Shown in pieces: positions 15,042-23,923 of a DNA stretch of 47,913 bases (its first letter is position 1; each line of letters opens with the position of its first letter). Position numbers and translations under genes: made by a program. Origin of the DNA: Desulfofundulus australicus DSM 11792 (GTDB lineage Bacteria; Bacillota; Desulfotomaculia; Desulfotomaculales; Desulfovirgulaceae); NCBI RefSeq assembly GCF_900129285.1, contig NZ_FQUW01000021.1:1-47913 (forward strand), in the 5' to 3' direction. The notes under the pieces were generated by a model. That model was not told the origin of the DNA. It did no database searches and saw nothing but the letters and a program-made list of their open reading frames with translations.

Positions 15042-16148
15042 TTAAATTTTTATCAGTTCGTATTCACGGGTTCCCAGACCAATTTCTTCCCCGTAGGTTA
15101 GCTGGCGCTCCCAGGCTGCCCGGGGCCACAGGGCACGGAAAACATCCTGCACCTCCCGCCCCTCCAAACGGGAGCCGGGCAAAATCTTCTCCCCGTTAAC
15201 CAGATCGGCACAGGCCTGATCCAGGGCCACCGGATCCAGTGAAGCCAGGATACCGATATCCCGCACAATGGGTGCATCGGTCCAGCTTACGCAGTCACAT
15301 TCAGGCGATACATTGGTTACGAAGTTGATGAAGCCGGCTTTCCCCTTTTTATTTTGCAGCACCCCGGCAGCATATTCCACAATTTTTTCCTGGATTGCCT
15401 CCGGCTCCGTCTTCCAGTTAATGTCTATGGCTTCTACAGGGCAGGTAACCGTACATTCCCCGCAGCCAATACACTTTTCATGATCGATAACCGCCTTTTT
15501 AGTTTTCCCGGACAGGGTAATGGCCCCTGCCGGACACCAGCGGGTACACCTGGCACAACCCTCACACTTTTCAGGGTTCACATCGGGCAGGACATCTGAA
15601 TGCATCATCTGCTTTCCGCTGCGCGCACCCGACCCCATCCCGATATTTTTGAGAGCACCGCCGAAACCGGTCAGTTCATGACACTTGAAATGACTCACCA
15701 CCAGAAGGGCATCCGCATGAACAAGGGCACTGCCAATTTTTACTTCTTTAAAATGCTTTAAATTAACCGGCACGTTAATGTAATCCTTACCCGTCAACCC
15801 ATCGGCAATGACCAGGGGGGCTCCGACCACGGCATAGGCAAAACCGTTCTCAATGGCTGTTTGCAGGTGATCCACCGCATTTGAACGGCTGCCCACATAC
15901 AGGGTGTTGGCATCGGTAAGAAAGGGCTTCCCCCCCAGCTCTTTAACCCTGTCCACCAGGCGGCGGATAAACTGGGGCCGTATATATCCCGTATTGCCCC
16001 GCTCACCGAAATGAATTTTAAAGGCCACCAGATCCCTGGGGGCAATAAGCTTTTCCATGCCTGCCTGCCGGAAAAGCTTCTCCACCTTGTCCAGGAGATT
16101 TTCCTTCTGTTTGGCCCGCATATCGGCAAAGAAAACCTTGGCTGGCAA
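15042..16148 (-). CDS. DUF362 domain protein with 2[4Fe-4S] ferredoxin domain
   Basis: Predicted cytoplasmic iron-sulfur protein, 368 residues. The DUF362 domain (residues 1-185 and the C-terminal part) has the VVSHFKCHELTGFGGALKNIGMG-type motif region, and two ferredoxin clusters are inserted at about residues 195-245: CEGCARCTRWC and CIGCGECTVTC, each followed by proline. Such proteins are common in anaerobes; the reaction is unknown. The start is TTG at 16148 with GGAGGG upstream. It reads toward the small membrane ORF with a gap of about 95 bases. Confidence 0.85.
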   Translation of the reverse strand: MPAKVFFADMRAKQKENLLDKVEKLFRQAGMEKLIAPRDLVAFKIHFGERGNTGYIRPQFIRRLVDRVKELGGKPFLTDANTLYVGSRSNAVDHLQTAIENGFAYAVVGAPLVIADGLTGKDYINVPVNLKHFKEVKIGSALVHADALLVVSHFKCHELTGFGGALKNIGMGSGARSGKQMMHSDVLPDVNPEKCEGCARCTRWCPAGAITLSGKTKKAVIDHEKCIGCGECTVTCPVEAIDINWKTEPEAIQEKIVEYAAGVLQNKKGKAGFINFVTNVSPECDCVSWTDAPIVRDIGILASLDPVALDQACADLVNGEKILPGSRLEGREVQDVFRALWPRAAWERQLTYGEEIGLGTREYELIKI

Positions 16149-16294
16149 AAATAAATCCCTCCACTAGAACAATTTGTTAATAAAATCCAGCGGCACTTTC
16201 TGGAACTCGGGCAAAACACCGCCGTCGCATAAAATACTTTTCTCCAAAAGAAAACCAATTCCTTTCTTCTATTTTTTAAAATTTTAAGCAGGTA

Positions 16295-16564
16295 TCAACG
16301 ACCATGTTTTCCCCGGTAATATTCCTGCAGATAATCAAACAGCCGGTCCATAAACGTGCCCCGGCCTGCATCAATGGGACCGAATGTGGGATTGTAAACG
16401 GAAGTACCGGGGGAAGTGGACCGGGGCTGGTCCAGCGCACCCCCCGACCTTATCAGGCTGTAAATATGCCCGCAGAGTACGGCAAGGATGGCCAGGACTA
16501 CCAGCATACGCAGGCAGAACATAATTTTGCGCTTCAACGATTTTAGAAATATAATAACCATCAT
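16295..16564 (-). CDS. Small membrane protein of unknown function
   Basis: 89-residue protein with a basic N-terminus (LKSLKRK) and one transmembrane helix at about residues 16-37. A polar tail follows that ends in a basic segment. The start ATG at 16564 has GGAGGGG upstream and follows spoIIM by 27 bases, so it is likely in the spoIIM transcript. Position between spoIIM and the xerD region recalls the small YqzK (DUF4227) gene of Bacillus, but I see no decisive similarity. Confidence 0.6.
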   Translation of the reverse strand: MMVIIFLKSLKRKIMFCLRMLVVLAILAVLCGHIYSLIRSGGALDQPRSTSPGTSVYNPTFGPIDAGRGTFMDRLFDYLQEYYRGKHGR

Positions 16565-16591
16565 CTTTCCGGTTCCCCTCCCTCGCCTTCT

Positions 16592-17209
16592 TTAATTCAG
16601 GATCCCGGCAACCATCCTGGCCAGCCAGGGGGTTAGAAAAGCTTCTACCAGTCCCGCTCCTACCGCCACGGCAAGAGCCACCATCATCACGGCCGTATAA
16701 CGGGCGAAGGAACCCCAGATCCTGCTCCAGGTACTGGTGGGACGGGGAAAGAGCACAACGGCAAAAGAAAGAGAAGCTACCGTAGCCACAAACAGGGCGG
16801 GCAGGTAAAGCACGTGCTGCGGGATTATACAGGCCAGAACCAGGAGCAACCCGCTCCAGGCCAGGTGATAATTGAGATAGGCGATGGTAAAACCCAGGGC
16901 AAAACCTTTTAAAAAAATAAGAGCAAGAATAACCGGAATGCCGATAAACGTCAAGCCCAAAAGATACAGAACGGCCACGGCGAGCATCTTGCCGTACATG
17001 GCCTCCCAGGCTACCCGGCCCGCTTCCAGATTTAGATTCCGGGCCTCTTTAATAAATGTATCTATGTAATCGTGAAGTTCCTGGAGCTGTTCCGGGGAAA
17101 GGAAGTTGAGGTTCAGGGCACCACAAACCAGACCCAGAAGAAAAAAAATTAATACCAGCAGGCAAAGGGGCCAGTTGCTGCGCAGGGAATGGCGGAAAAC
17201 ATCGAACAA
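16592..17209 (-). CDS. spoIIM: Stage II sporulation protein M
   Basis: Multi-span membrane protein (205 residues, about five helices) of the SpoIIM family. With SpoIID and SpoIIP it drives septal peptidoglycan thinning and engulfment by the mother-cell membrane. Family landmarks are the FRHSLRSNWPL start, the FLKGFALGFTIAYLNYHLAW helix and the IIPQHVLYLPALFVA segment. The frame opens at a TTG at 17227 that lies inside the ribosome site; a TTG at 17209 after GGGAGGGGGAG fits better. A sigma-E-like promoter lies about 35 bases upstream. Confidence 0.92.
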   Translation of the reverse strand: MFDVFRHSLRSNWPLCLLVLIFFLLGLVCGALNLNFLSPEQLQELHDYIDTFIKEARNLNLEAGRVAWEAMYGKMLAVAVLYLLGLTFIGIPVILALIFLKGFALGFTIAYLNYHLAWSGLLLVLACIIPQHVLYLPALFVATVASLSFAVVLFPRPTSTWSRIWGSFARYTAVMMVALAVAVGAGLVEAFLTPWLARMVAGILN

Positions 17210-17242
17210 AACTCCCCCTCCCTTCAAACCTGTCCATGCTCA

Positions 17243-17271
17243 TATATATGGCAGGAAAAGGGAGTATATGA
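17243..17271 (-). promoter_or_regulatory. Sigma-E-like promoter for spoIIM
   Basis: On the minus strand TCATATA (17265-17271) matches the sigma-E -35 consensus at six of seven positions. It is followed 14 bases later by CATATATA (17243-17250), a fair -10 match. SpoIIM is a known sigma-E target. Confidence 0.5.
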
Positions 17272-17287
17272 TTGGGGAAGGGGAAAA

Positions 17288-17947
17288 TTAAAAAAGCTCG
17301 AGGATAAGGTCATAAATGTAGCGGGCAGCAAGCAGGTCCTCCACTGAATTGCTGCTGGCGGCAACCACGGCAACACCCCGACCCAGGCTTCTGGCGGCTG
17401 CTACGGTGCGCCTGGCAGCTGCCATCGCCGGATCCCTGCCTTTCTTGTGACGTGTCCGGGCCACCGTTCCCGCCATTACAGCCGGCGCCCCGGCCGTTAA
17501 TGCAGCGTCAAAGGCTACTCCCCCCGAGCCGGTGGCTGCCACCACCACCTTTCCTTTGAAGTCAGCCAGTTCAGCAACAGCGGCACCCAGATTGGGTATT
17601 ACAGCCTCAAGCCTGGCACCGGCGGCAGCAATGCCACCGAGAACCTTTTTAACGGCCCCCCGGCGGCGCTCCTCGGGCCCGGTGCGCGGCTCGGCTATCA
17701 CCACCACACCGGTATTCAGCTCCCGGGCCTTCTCTCCTGCCAGCCGGCCTACCCCCAGGGGATCAACGGGAACCGGGGGGACAGCTGCATCCGGGCTGGC
17801 TCCCAGAACCGCCGCCGCACCCTCATCCAGCGCTGCTTCCAGGCTGGTGGACATGTCAATAACATCCACCACCAGGACCACCAGGCCCTGTTTTCCGGCC
17901 CAGGCAGCTCCACTGGCGTTAGCGGTAAGGATTACTACGGGTACCAA
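17288..17947 (-). CDS. Hypothetical alanine/valine-rich protein
   Basis: 219-residue soluble protein with strong Ala/Val/Gly bias and no motif I can assign. It begins VPVVILTANASGAAWAGKQG after a TTG start at 17947 that has GAGGTGAG upstream. Several VVVVA-type beta strands alternate with helices, as in a Rossmann-like fold. It lies between DUF3866 and spoIIM, with a sigma-E-like spoIIM promoter just downstream, and may be a clostridial family gene found near these. Confidence 0.7.
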   Translation of the reverse strand: MVPVVILTANASGAAWAGKQGLVVLVVDVIDMSTSLEAALDEGAAAVLGASPDAAVPPVPVDPLGVGRLAGEKARELNTGVVVIAEPRTGPEERRRGAVKKVLGGIAAAGARLEAVIPNLGAAVAELADFKGKVVVAATGSGGVAFDAALTAGAPAVMAGTVARTRHKKGRDPAMAAARRTVAAARSLGRGVAVVAASSNSVEDLLAARYIYDLILELF

Positions 17948-18258
17948 GATCTCACCTCGAGCTGTGTTATACCATTAAATACCCGGGCATATATTTAAAC
18001 TCAACAGTACCCTGTTACAGGATACTGTTGCCGGGCCAGAAAACCAGAAGGGCGGCTGTCCCGCCGGGCCGGACGTGAAACCGCAACGCCGCAGTTCAGC
18101 CGGCCCCGGCACAGAACGATGAAGGGAAGCCGCCCCGAGGCAGTCAGAAGGAGGCAAAGCCGGTGCAAATTTTTTTCAGCAAACAGGGTTTTGTGCTGGT
18201 GGGTAAGGTAAGAATGATTACTGCCATACTCCGGGAATACGCCGCACACCACACCAGC
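17948..18258. other. GC-rich intergenic region with dyad symmetry, unassigned
   Basis: No gene with a credible ribosome site is seen. A dyad at 18001-18029 pairs AACAGTA-CCTG with CAGG-TACTGTT. Further in, GGGCGGCT (18050-18057) can pair with AGCCGCCC (18129-18136), and GCCGGGCC (18030-18037) with GGCCCCGGC (18102-18110) with one bulge. These two long-range stems cross, so both together would be a pseudoknot. A run of seven T follows at about 18171 on the plus strand. This could be a leader RNA for the 17947 gene (minus) or a separate RNA. I do not recognise a riboswitch class. Confidence 0.45.
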
Positions 18259-19377
18259 TTACGGGACTTCCTCAGGGCTTCCCTGCATTGAGGCGGCATT
18301 TTTTAAAAACAGTCCGGCGGCATAAGCCCCCGCTGCCCCCGCGGCAAGGAAGAATTCCGGGTCCTTATCCATATCCCGTCCCATGGTGGTAACGTTGATC
18401 CCGTAACTCCGCAGGGCTTCCCGGGTGGGGTTTTCTTCCACAACGACCACCCGGTGCCTGTCCAGGATACCGCTCTCCCGGAGCTGCCGCCACACCAGGG
18501 CGCGCTTTTCATCCCCCAGGACAGGCAGGGGAACGGTACAGGGAACGAGGGCCACCCGGCCCAGGGCGGTCCTGGTATGGTGGCTCAATCCCCGGTGGCG
18601 TTCACGGCTGTCGGCAAAACTGAGGCGTGGCGCCGCTACCGGCTGTCCTTTCAGGATATGTACGGCATTGACCAGCTCCCCCTGTTCCAGCCCGGTAAAG
18701 CCAAAAGTGGAAGATGTGCCGGTAATACCGGGACCCATGGCCGCAATAATAATATCCGCCCGGGCTACACTCCGGGCAGCCAGCAAACCGCTGTATACCG
18801 TAACGGCTTCATAATCGCCGCCAAAAGCGTGGCCGCAGGTCACAGTAGCCGCCAGGAGCTGTTTTTCCTTCAGTTGAAATACCAGGCGGCTCAAAGGAAG
18901 GGGCAGGGCACCTCCATCGGTCATTACATAGACCACCCGGGCCCTGCCACGGGTGAGCCAGTGAATTACCGCCGCTGCCGGAGCAATCATGCTGTGCAGG
19001 GAAGCTATAACCACCGGAATACCGTCCAGGGAATCGGCCGCCCTGAAGCTGCTGCTTCCGGGATGATCTTCCTCTTCCACAGCCAGCACTTTAACCTGGG
19101 AGGGGGTATAGCGGGCTTTCATAATATGTCCCCGCGGGGAAACATCACGTACCGGGCTGGTCAGGTTGGCCATAACAAAATGGGTACCTCCGGTACCCAG
19201 CTTTTTATAGACAGCGGTGGTATTAAGCACCACCATATCCCCCGGTTTTACCGGACCGGTGAGGAGGTCATAATTGATGGCCCGCTCTTCCTTACCTTCC
19301 ACCCTGACCAGGATTTCCGTCAGACCCGGCCGCCTGTCCTGAATTGCTAAAACTTCCCCCGTACGTATGCGGATCAT
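18259..19377 (-). CDS. DUF3866 family protein
   Basis: 372-residue cytoplasmic protein of the DUF3866 family, widespread in Firmicutes and Actinobacteria and of unknown function. The N-terminal half contains the family stretch NTTAVYKKLGTGGTHFVMAN. The middle has VIASLHSMIAPAAAVI, and later GPGITGTSSTFGFTGLEQGE. It starts with ATG at 19377 behind GGGAGG, 19 bases after the M20 peptidase stop, so cotranscription is likely. It contains no signal peptide or membrane helix. Confidence 0.85.
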   Translation of the reverse strand: MIRIRTGEVLAIQDRRPGLTEILVRVEGKEERAINYDLLTGPVKPGDMVVLNTTAVYKKLGTGGTHFVMANLTSPVRDVSPRGHIMKARYTPSQVKVLAVEEEDHPGSSSFRAADSLDGIPVVIASLHSMIAPAAAVIHWLTRGRARVVYVMTDGGALPLPLSRLVFQLKEKQLLAATVTCGHAFGGDYEAVTVYSGLLAARSVARADIIIAAMGPGITGTSSTFGFTGLEQGELVNAVHILKGQPVAAPRLSFADSRERHRGLSHHTRTALGRVALVPCTVPLPVLGDEKRALVWRQLRESGILDRHRVVVVEENPTREALRSYGINVTTMGRDMDKDPEFFLAAGAAGAYAAGLFLKNAASMQGSPEEVP

Positions 19378-19396
19378 TTTCCTCCCGCCCCTGTAG

Positions 19397-20512
19397 CTAT
19401 GCCGTCATCATCCGGATGATTTCCAGGAGATAACGGGCATTGGTAGCCAGATCCTCCACCCGGATGAATTCCTCGGTGGTATGAACCTTTTGCATGGCAA
19501 TTCCCAGGTTGACACAGGTTATGCCCCGGGAATTCAAAATGTTGGCGTCACTGCCCCCGCCGGTCTTAATAAGCTGCGGGACCAGGCCCAGCCTTTCCGC
19601 CGCTTTTTTCGCCAGCACAACGGCAGGATGGGATTCATCCAGTTTGAACTCGGGGTAAAGGGTGGTGGTGGTTATCTCCACCCGGGCATGAAATTGGGCC
19701 GCTGTTTTTTCGAGGACCTCCACCATGGCCGCCGTTTGGGCACGGCACTTGCCCCCGTCCAGGCTCCTGGTTTCCCCTTCCAGGCGGCAGTAAGCGGGAA
19801 CAATGTTGGTGGCCTTGCCCCCGGAGATTACCCCGATGTTGGCCGTGGTTTCTTCATCTATACGCCCCAGTTGCATGCGAGACACGGCATGGGCGGCCAC
19901 CGCAATAGCGTTAATTCCATCCTCCGGATTAATCCCCGCATGGGCTGCCCGGCCATGGATAACCGCCTCGATCTTATCCTGGGTGGGAGCCTGCACCACT
20001 ATGGTTCCCGCCGGTCCGCTGGAATCCAGAACATAGCCCATCGAGGAACGCAACCGGCCGGTATCCAGGTGTTTGGCCCCTAAAAGGCCCACCTCTTCCC
20101 CGATGGTAAACACCACTTCCAGCCCGCCGTGGGCAAGCTCTTGCTCCACGATAACCCGGAGCACCTCTAAAATGGCCGCTATGCCGGCCTTGTCATCGCC
20201 CCCCAGGATGGTATTCCCGGCCGAACGGACAATCCCGTTCTCCACCACCGGCTTAATGCCCCGGCCCGGTTCCACAGTATCCATGTGCGCTACCAGCAAA
20301 AGGGGGCGTTCCGGACCCCGGGCCGGCAGGGTGGCAATCAGGTTACCGGCTTCTCCTCCCGTTTCGGCCCCGGCCCGGTCCTCTTCTACTTCCAGCCCCA
20401 GTTCTTGCAAACGGGCCGCCAGCAGGTCCGCCATTGCCCTTTCCTGCCCGCTGACACTGTCCACCTGAACCAGTTCGAGGAACTCGGCCAGGATCCTGTC
20501 CCGATTAACCAT
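19397..20512 (-). CDS. M20 family zinc peptidase (PepT-like)
   Basis: Di-zinc aminopeptidase of the M20 family, closest in form to the PepT-like tripeptidases of Firmicutes, 371 residues. The metal motifs are visible: LLVAHMDTVEPG (H and D), LGGDDKAG (bridging D), TIGEEVGLLGAKHL (catalytic E and metal E), and the C-terminal KTGGGSDANILN region with a metal histidine later in KVHTTEEFI. The frame opens at 20548, but the ATG at 20512 has GGAGGGG 5-6 bases upstream and matches the family start. It lies directly after korC. Confidence 0.88.
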   Translation of the reverse strand: MVNRDRILAEFLELVQVDSVSGQERAMADLLAARLQELGLEVEEDRAGAETGGEAGNLIATLPARGPERPLLLVAHMDTVEPGRGIKPVVENGIVRSAGNTILGGDDKAGIAAILEVLRVIVEQELAHGGLEVVFTIGEEVGLLGAKHLDTGRLRSSMGYVLDSSGPAGTIVVQAPTQDKIEAVIHGRAAHAGINPEDGINAIAVAAHAVSRMQLGRIDEETTANIGVISGGKATNIVPAYCRLEGETRSLDGGKCRAQTAAMVEVLEKTAAQFHARVEITTTTLYPEFKLDESHPAVVLAKKAAERLGLVPQLIKTGGGSDANILNSRGITCVNLGIAMQKVHTTEEFIRVEDLATNARYLLEIIRMMTA

Positions 20513-20548
20513 CAGTACCCCTCCATAATTGATTTCGCCAGCAGCCAC

Positions 20549-21109
20549 TTACCCCGCCCGGACGGCGGTTGAACGCCGGACCAGGGCGGCACCCGTTTCC
20601 AGCGCCCGGCGGTTGAGGGGAATAAGCTTGTGCCGGTGCGCGGGTAGAACTTCCCGCAGCGATTTTTCCACCGCGTCCAGGGAAACAACTCCCGTCAGTT
20701 CCAGCAATGCTCCCAGAATAACGTTGCCGGCAACCCTGGCATCGCCCAGCTCTTCGGCCAGTTCATTGGCCGGTATATAATATACCCGGATATCCTTACG
20801 GGTAGCCTTGATATCAATAAGGGAGCTGTTGACCAGAAGCAATCCCCCGGGAACCACACTTTCCTCAAATTTCTCCAGGGAAGGGCGGTTCATCACAATT
20901 AGAGAAGTGGGTTCGCTAACCACCGGAGAACTGATGGGTGAATCGGAAATGGTCACGCCGCAATTGGCCGTCCCGCCCCGCATCTCAGGACCGTAGGAGG
21001 GTATCCAGGATACGTGCTTACCTTCCAGCATGCCGGCATAAGCCAGGAGCTGTCCTGTAGATAGGACCCCCTGTCCTCCGAAGCCGGCAATTAAAATCGC
21101 CTCATACAT
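20549..21109 (-). CDS. korC: 2-oxoacid:ferredoxin oxidoreductase, gamma subunit
   Basis: Gamma subunit (186 residues) of a 2-oxoacid:ferredoxin oxidoreductase. It has the family opening LIAGFGGQGVLSTGQLLAYA and the YGPEMRGGTANCGVTIS motif. The complex oxidatively decarboxylates a 2-oxoacid to its acyl-CoA with reduction of ferredoxin. The four-gene order D-A-B-C in transcription fits 2-oxoglutarate (Kor) or branched-chain 2-oxoacid (Vor) enzymes; the substrate cannot be set from sequence alone. The ATG at 21109 uses the ribosome site lying in the last codons of korB. Confidence 0.88.
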   Translation of the reverse strand: MYEAILIAGFGGQGVLSTGQLLAYAGMLEGKHVSWIPSYGPEMRGGTANCGVTISDSPISSPVVSEPTSLIVMNRPSLEKFEESVVPGGLLLVNSSLIDIKATRKDIRVYYIPANELAEELGDARVAGNVILGALLELTGVVSLDAVEKSLREVLPAHRHKLIPLNRRALETGAALVRRSTAVRAG

Positions 21110-21110
21110 T

Positions 21111-21857
21111 TTAACCAACCTCCGCAGGTTTCTTGTATTCTCCCAGGGGATAGTAGGGAATCATATTTTCAGCCAGCCATTTCAAGGCCTCCGCCGGGGA
21201 TAATCCCCAGTTAGTGGGGCATGCAGAGAGAACCTCGACCAGGGAAAAGCCAAGGCCGGCCAGTTGCACTTCGAAGGCCCGTTTGATGGCCTTTCTGGCC
21301 TTGATCACATGGGCCGGATCATGGACGGAAACCCTGGCCACGTAGGCCGTACCATCCAGCACGCTGAGCATTTCCGATATCTTTACCGGGTAGCCGTTGA
21401 TATCCTTATCCCGGCCGTAAGGAGTGGTGGTGGTCTTCTGGCCCAGCAATGTGGTGGGAGCCATCTGGCCCCCCGTCATGGCATAAATGGCGTTATTAAT
21501 AAAAATTACTGTAAATTTCTCTCCCCGGGCCGCAGCATGAACGATCTCCCCCGTTCCGATAGCCGCCAGGTCACCATCTCCCTGATAGGTGAAGACCACC
21601 CGGTCGGGCAGGACCCGCTTGATTCCCGTGGCTACGGCCGGGGCACGGCCGTGGGAAGCCTGGAACATATCGCAATCAAAGTAATTATAAGCAAAGACCG
21701 AACATCCCACCGGAGCCACACCTATGGTACGGTCAAAAATCTCCAGCTCATCAATTACCTCGGCCACCAGGCGGTGGACAATACCATGGGTGCATCCGGG
21801 ACAGTAATGGGTGGGGATATCCTTCAACGACCGGGGCCTGGTAAAAACTTTTTTCAT
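21111..21857 (-). CDS. korB: 2-oxoacid:ferredoxin oxidoreductase, beta (TPP-binding) subunit
   Basis: Beta subunit carrying thiamine diphosphate, 248 residues. It shows the CPGCTHG cysteine motif near residue 19, [12 protein letters not shown] followed by [12 protein letters not shown] (the TPP-binding GDG...NN motif), and TTTTPYG. The open frame extends upstream to 22121 over the alpha subunit, but the ATG at 21857, sharing one base with the korA stop, starts the conserved protein. It belongs to the korDABC operon. Confidence 0.92.
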   Translation of the reverse strand: MKKVFTRPRSLKDIPTHYCPGCTHGIVHRLVAEVIDELEIFDRTIGVAPVGCSVFAYNYFDCDMFQASHGRAPAVATGIKRVLPDRVVFTYQGDGDLAAIGTGEIVHAAARGEKFTVIFINNAIYAMTGGQMAPTTLLGQKTTTTPYGRDKDINGYPVKISEMLSVLDGTAYVARVSVHDPAHVIKARKAIKRAFEVQLAGLGFSLVEVLSACPTNWGLSPAEALKWLAENMIPYYPLGEYKKPAEVG

Positions 21858-22918
21858 CAATTGCCTTCCCCCCCATACAGTTTTTTCACTTCCTGAACCA
21901 CATCTGCCGCCACGGGAAGCATACCGCCGCAGCGACCGTAGAAATGTACCGGGTGACGGCCATTTACGGCCAGGCGCACATCCTCCACCATCTGCCCCAG
22001 GCTCATTTCCACAACCAGGAAGCTGTCCACTTTCCCCATCAGCGGTTCGAATGCCTTCTGGGGATAGGGCCACAGGGTAATGGGCCGGATGAGCCCGACC
22101 GCCAGACCCTCTTCCCGGCAACGGTCCACCACCGCTTTACAGATGCGGGCAACAGTTCCAAAGGCCACCAGCACCAGTCTTGCCCCATCCAGACGGTATT
22201 CCTCCCAGCGCTGTTCCTTACTGGCAATCAAGGCGTATTTCCGGGCCAGTTTCAGGTTATGCTGCTCCAGCTCTTCAGGAACAATATACAGGGAATTAAT
22301 TAATTTTTTTTCTCCTCCCATCCGCCCGGTGGCCGCCCATGGCCGGGGGGGAATTTGAACATCTTCTTCCTCTCCCAGCTCCACCGGCTCCATCATCTGT
22401 CCCAGGATGCCGTCACCTGCTACCATCACCGGATTGCGGTACCGGTCCGCCAGGTCAAAGGCCAGTCGCATCAAATCAATGATCTCCTGCACCGAAGCGG
22501 GGGCCAGAACTATCACCCGGTAATCCCCGTGACCACCGCCCCTGGTGGCCTGAAAGTAATCCGATTGGGCAGGAGCAATATTGCCCAGGCCCGGGCCACC
22601 CCGGATCATGTTTACAATAACACAGGGCAATTCTGCCCCGGCCAGGTAGGAAATGCCTTCCTGCATCAAGCTGATACCGGGGCCGGATGAAGAGGTCATT
22701 ACCCGGGCACCCGCCCCGGCAGCCCCATAGACCATATTAATGGCAGCCGTTTCACTTTCCGACTGCAGGTAAACCCCACCCACCTCCGGCAGGCGTTTGG
22801 CCAGATAATGGGGCAGTTCACTCTGGGGTGTAATGGGATAACCGAAAAAATAGCGGCAGCCTGCCCTGACCGCACCCTCCCCGATAGCTTCGTTTCCTTT
22901 CATCAGAACCTTAGCCAA
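21857..22918 (-). CDS. korA: 2-oxoacid:ferredoxin oxidoreductase, alpha subunit
   Basis: Alpha subunit (353 residues) with the pyrimidine-binding fold of the complex. Landmarks are [27 protein letters not shown] split around residues 8-35, the [20 protein letters not shown] helix, and [13 protein letters not shown]. The frame extends to 22945, but a TTG at 22918 lies 6 bases after GGGAGGTGG and overlaps the ferredoxin-subunit stop. The next option is the ATG at 22903. Tight overlaps with korD and korB point to translational coupling. Confidence 0.9.
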   Translation of the reverse strand: MAKVLMKGNEAIGEGAVRAGCRYFFGYPITPQSELPHYLAKRLPEVGGVYLQSESETAAINMVYGAAGAGARVMTSSSGPGISLMQEGISYLAGAELPCVIVNMIRGGPGLGNIAPAQSDYFQATRGGGHGDYRVIVLAPASVQEIIDLMRLAFDLADRYRNPVMVAGDGILGQMMEPVELGEEEDVQIPPRPWAATGRMGGEKKLINSLYIVPEELEQHNLKLARKYALIASKEQRWEEYRLDGARLVLVAFGTVARICKAVVDRCREEGLAVGLIRPITLWPYPQKAFEPLMGKVDSFLVVEMSLGQMVEDVRLAVNGRHPVHFYGRCGGMLPVAADVVQEVKKLYGGEGN

Positions 22919-23138
22919 CGCGGGCCACCTCCCTTTCCACCTCAATCACCAGATCAGGGCACATGCGAGCGCAGGTGGCACACCCGGTGCATTTGCTCTG
23001 ATCCTTAACAGTAGCCGGGTGAAACCCCATGCCGTTGATATGTTCGGCCAGGGCTATGATACCCTTCGGGCAAAAAATAACACAAAGTCCGCATCCCTTA
23101 CAGCGTTCTTCCCTAAATGTAACCCGTGCGCTAGCCAA
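22911..23138 (-). CDS. korD: 2-oxoacid:ferredoxin oxidoreductase, delta (ferredoxin) subunit
   Basis: 75-residue 2[4Fe-4S] ferredoxin subunit that passes electrons out of the complex. The two cluster motifs are CKGCGLCVIFCPKG and CTGCATCARMCPD. The start is TTG at 23138 with AGGAGGGAG upstream. It is the first gene of the korDABC group and follows the P-loop ATPase gene by 19 bases. Confidence 0.92.
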   Translation of the reverse strand: MASARVTFREERCKGCGLCVIFCPKGIIALAEHINGMGFHPATVKDQSKCTGCATCARMCPDLVIEVEREVARVG

Positions 23139-23157
23139 AGATCTCCCTCCTAATGCC

Positions 23158-23844
23158 TTACATCTCCTGCCACGGAGCCTGCATGAAAAGATTTAATGCA
23201 AACACAGGAAATCCGGGTGGAAGGTGAGCCCGCAGCTTCTCCACCAAATCCCGGCGCGCCGCCACCATAACCACCGGCAGGTTTAAAAGGCGGGCCGCAT
23301 CCTGCACCACCTGGTGCCCTTCCAGGATGGTCTGCCAGCCAGTAGCTGCCCCCAGATTGGTATTACTCACCAGCCCCGTCACCTGCAGGCGGCAGGCTTT
23401 TTCGATACTTTTCAGCATTTTGATAATATCGTCCTTACTCCTGGTAAAAGGGCGGCAGGCGTTAACCACCAGCCACAGGTGGTAATCATCGGGAGGCAGC
23501 AGGGGCCCGAATCTCCCCAGAACAGTTGCCCCCACATCATCACCACCCACGTCAAAAACCCCGTACCGGGCCGGATCCTCCAGTACCCCAAGGATGTCCG
23601 GAGGTAGAGCCGGTAAATCTGCCCTCATCCACTCACCCCGGGGGCAAATTACAGTTAAACCCAGTTGCTCCAGTTTTTCCTTTATCAGACGGGTACGAAA
23701 ATAAGGGTTTACCACATCAAGGTCGACTATGGATGCGGGTAAACCCCGTTCCTTCAGGGAAAGGGCAAAATTAATGGCCAGTTCGGTCTTTCCGCTCCCC
23801 AGGTGGCCGGTGAAAATGGTTATTCTCTTCATCTCCGCGCCCAT
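23158..23844 (-). CDS. P-loop ATP-binding protein, unknown role
   Basis: 228-residue P-loop protein with Walker A GHLGSGKTE near the start, a VDLDVVNPYFRTR segment and a later FDVGGDDVGATVLG segment that looks like Walker B. The rest alternates strands and helices, as in SIMIBI-class NTPases (CobW, MinD and nucleotide-hydrolysing maturation factors). The true start is unclear: ATG 23844 (GGGGTGG upstream) or ATG 23832. It precedes korDABC with a 19-base gap, so it may help assemble or regulate that ferredoxin enzyme; this is inference from position only. Confidence 0.7.
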   Translation of the reverse strand: MGAEMKRITIFTGHLGSGKTELAINFALSLKERGLPASIVDLDVVNPYFRTRLIKEKLEQLGLTVICPRGEWMRADLPALPPDILGVLEDPARYGVFDVGGDDVGATVLGRFGPLLPPDDYHLWLVVNACRPFTRSKDDIIKMLKSIEKACRLQVTGLVSNTNLGAATGWQTILEGHQVVQDAARLLNLPVVMVAARRDLVEKLRAHLPPGFPVFALNLFMQAPWQEM

Positions 23845-23923
23845 CAGGGACCACCCCATGCAAAACAATTCGACAGCAATAACGTTTCTCCTACCCCCTG
23901 TAACAAAAAATGCTCACCCCCGC

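Noticed and set aside
18030-18190. Cobalamin, TPP or c-di-GMP riboswitch
   Set aside because: A few similar short words are present (for example GCAAAGCC), but the conserved cores of these riboswitches are not, so no class is assigned.
17975-18252. Two short minus-strand ORFs (60 and 83 residues)
   Set aside because: No ribosome sites, two overlapping frames of similar quality, and the segment is stem-rich; more likely chance ORFs in a structured element.
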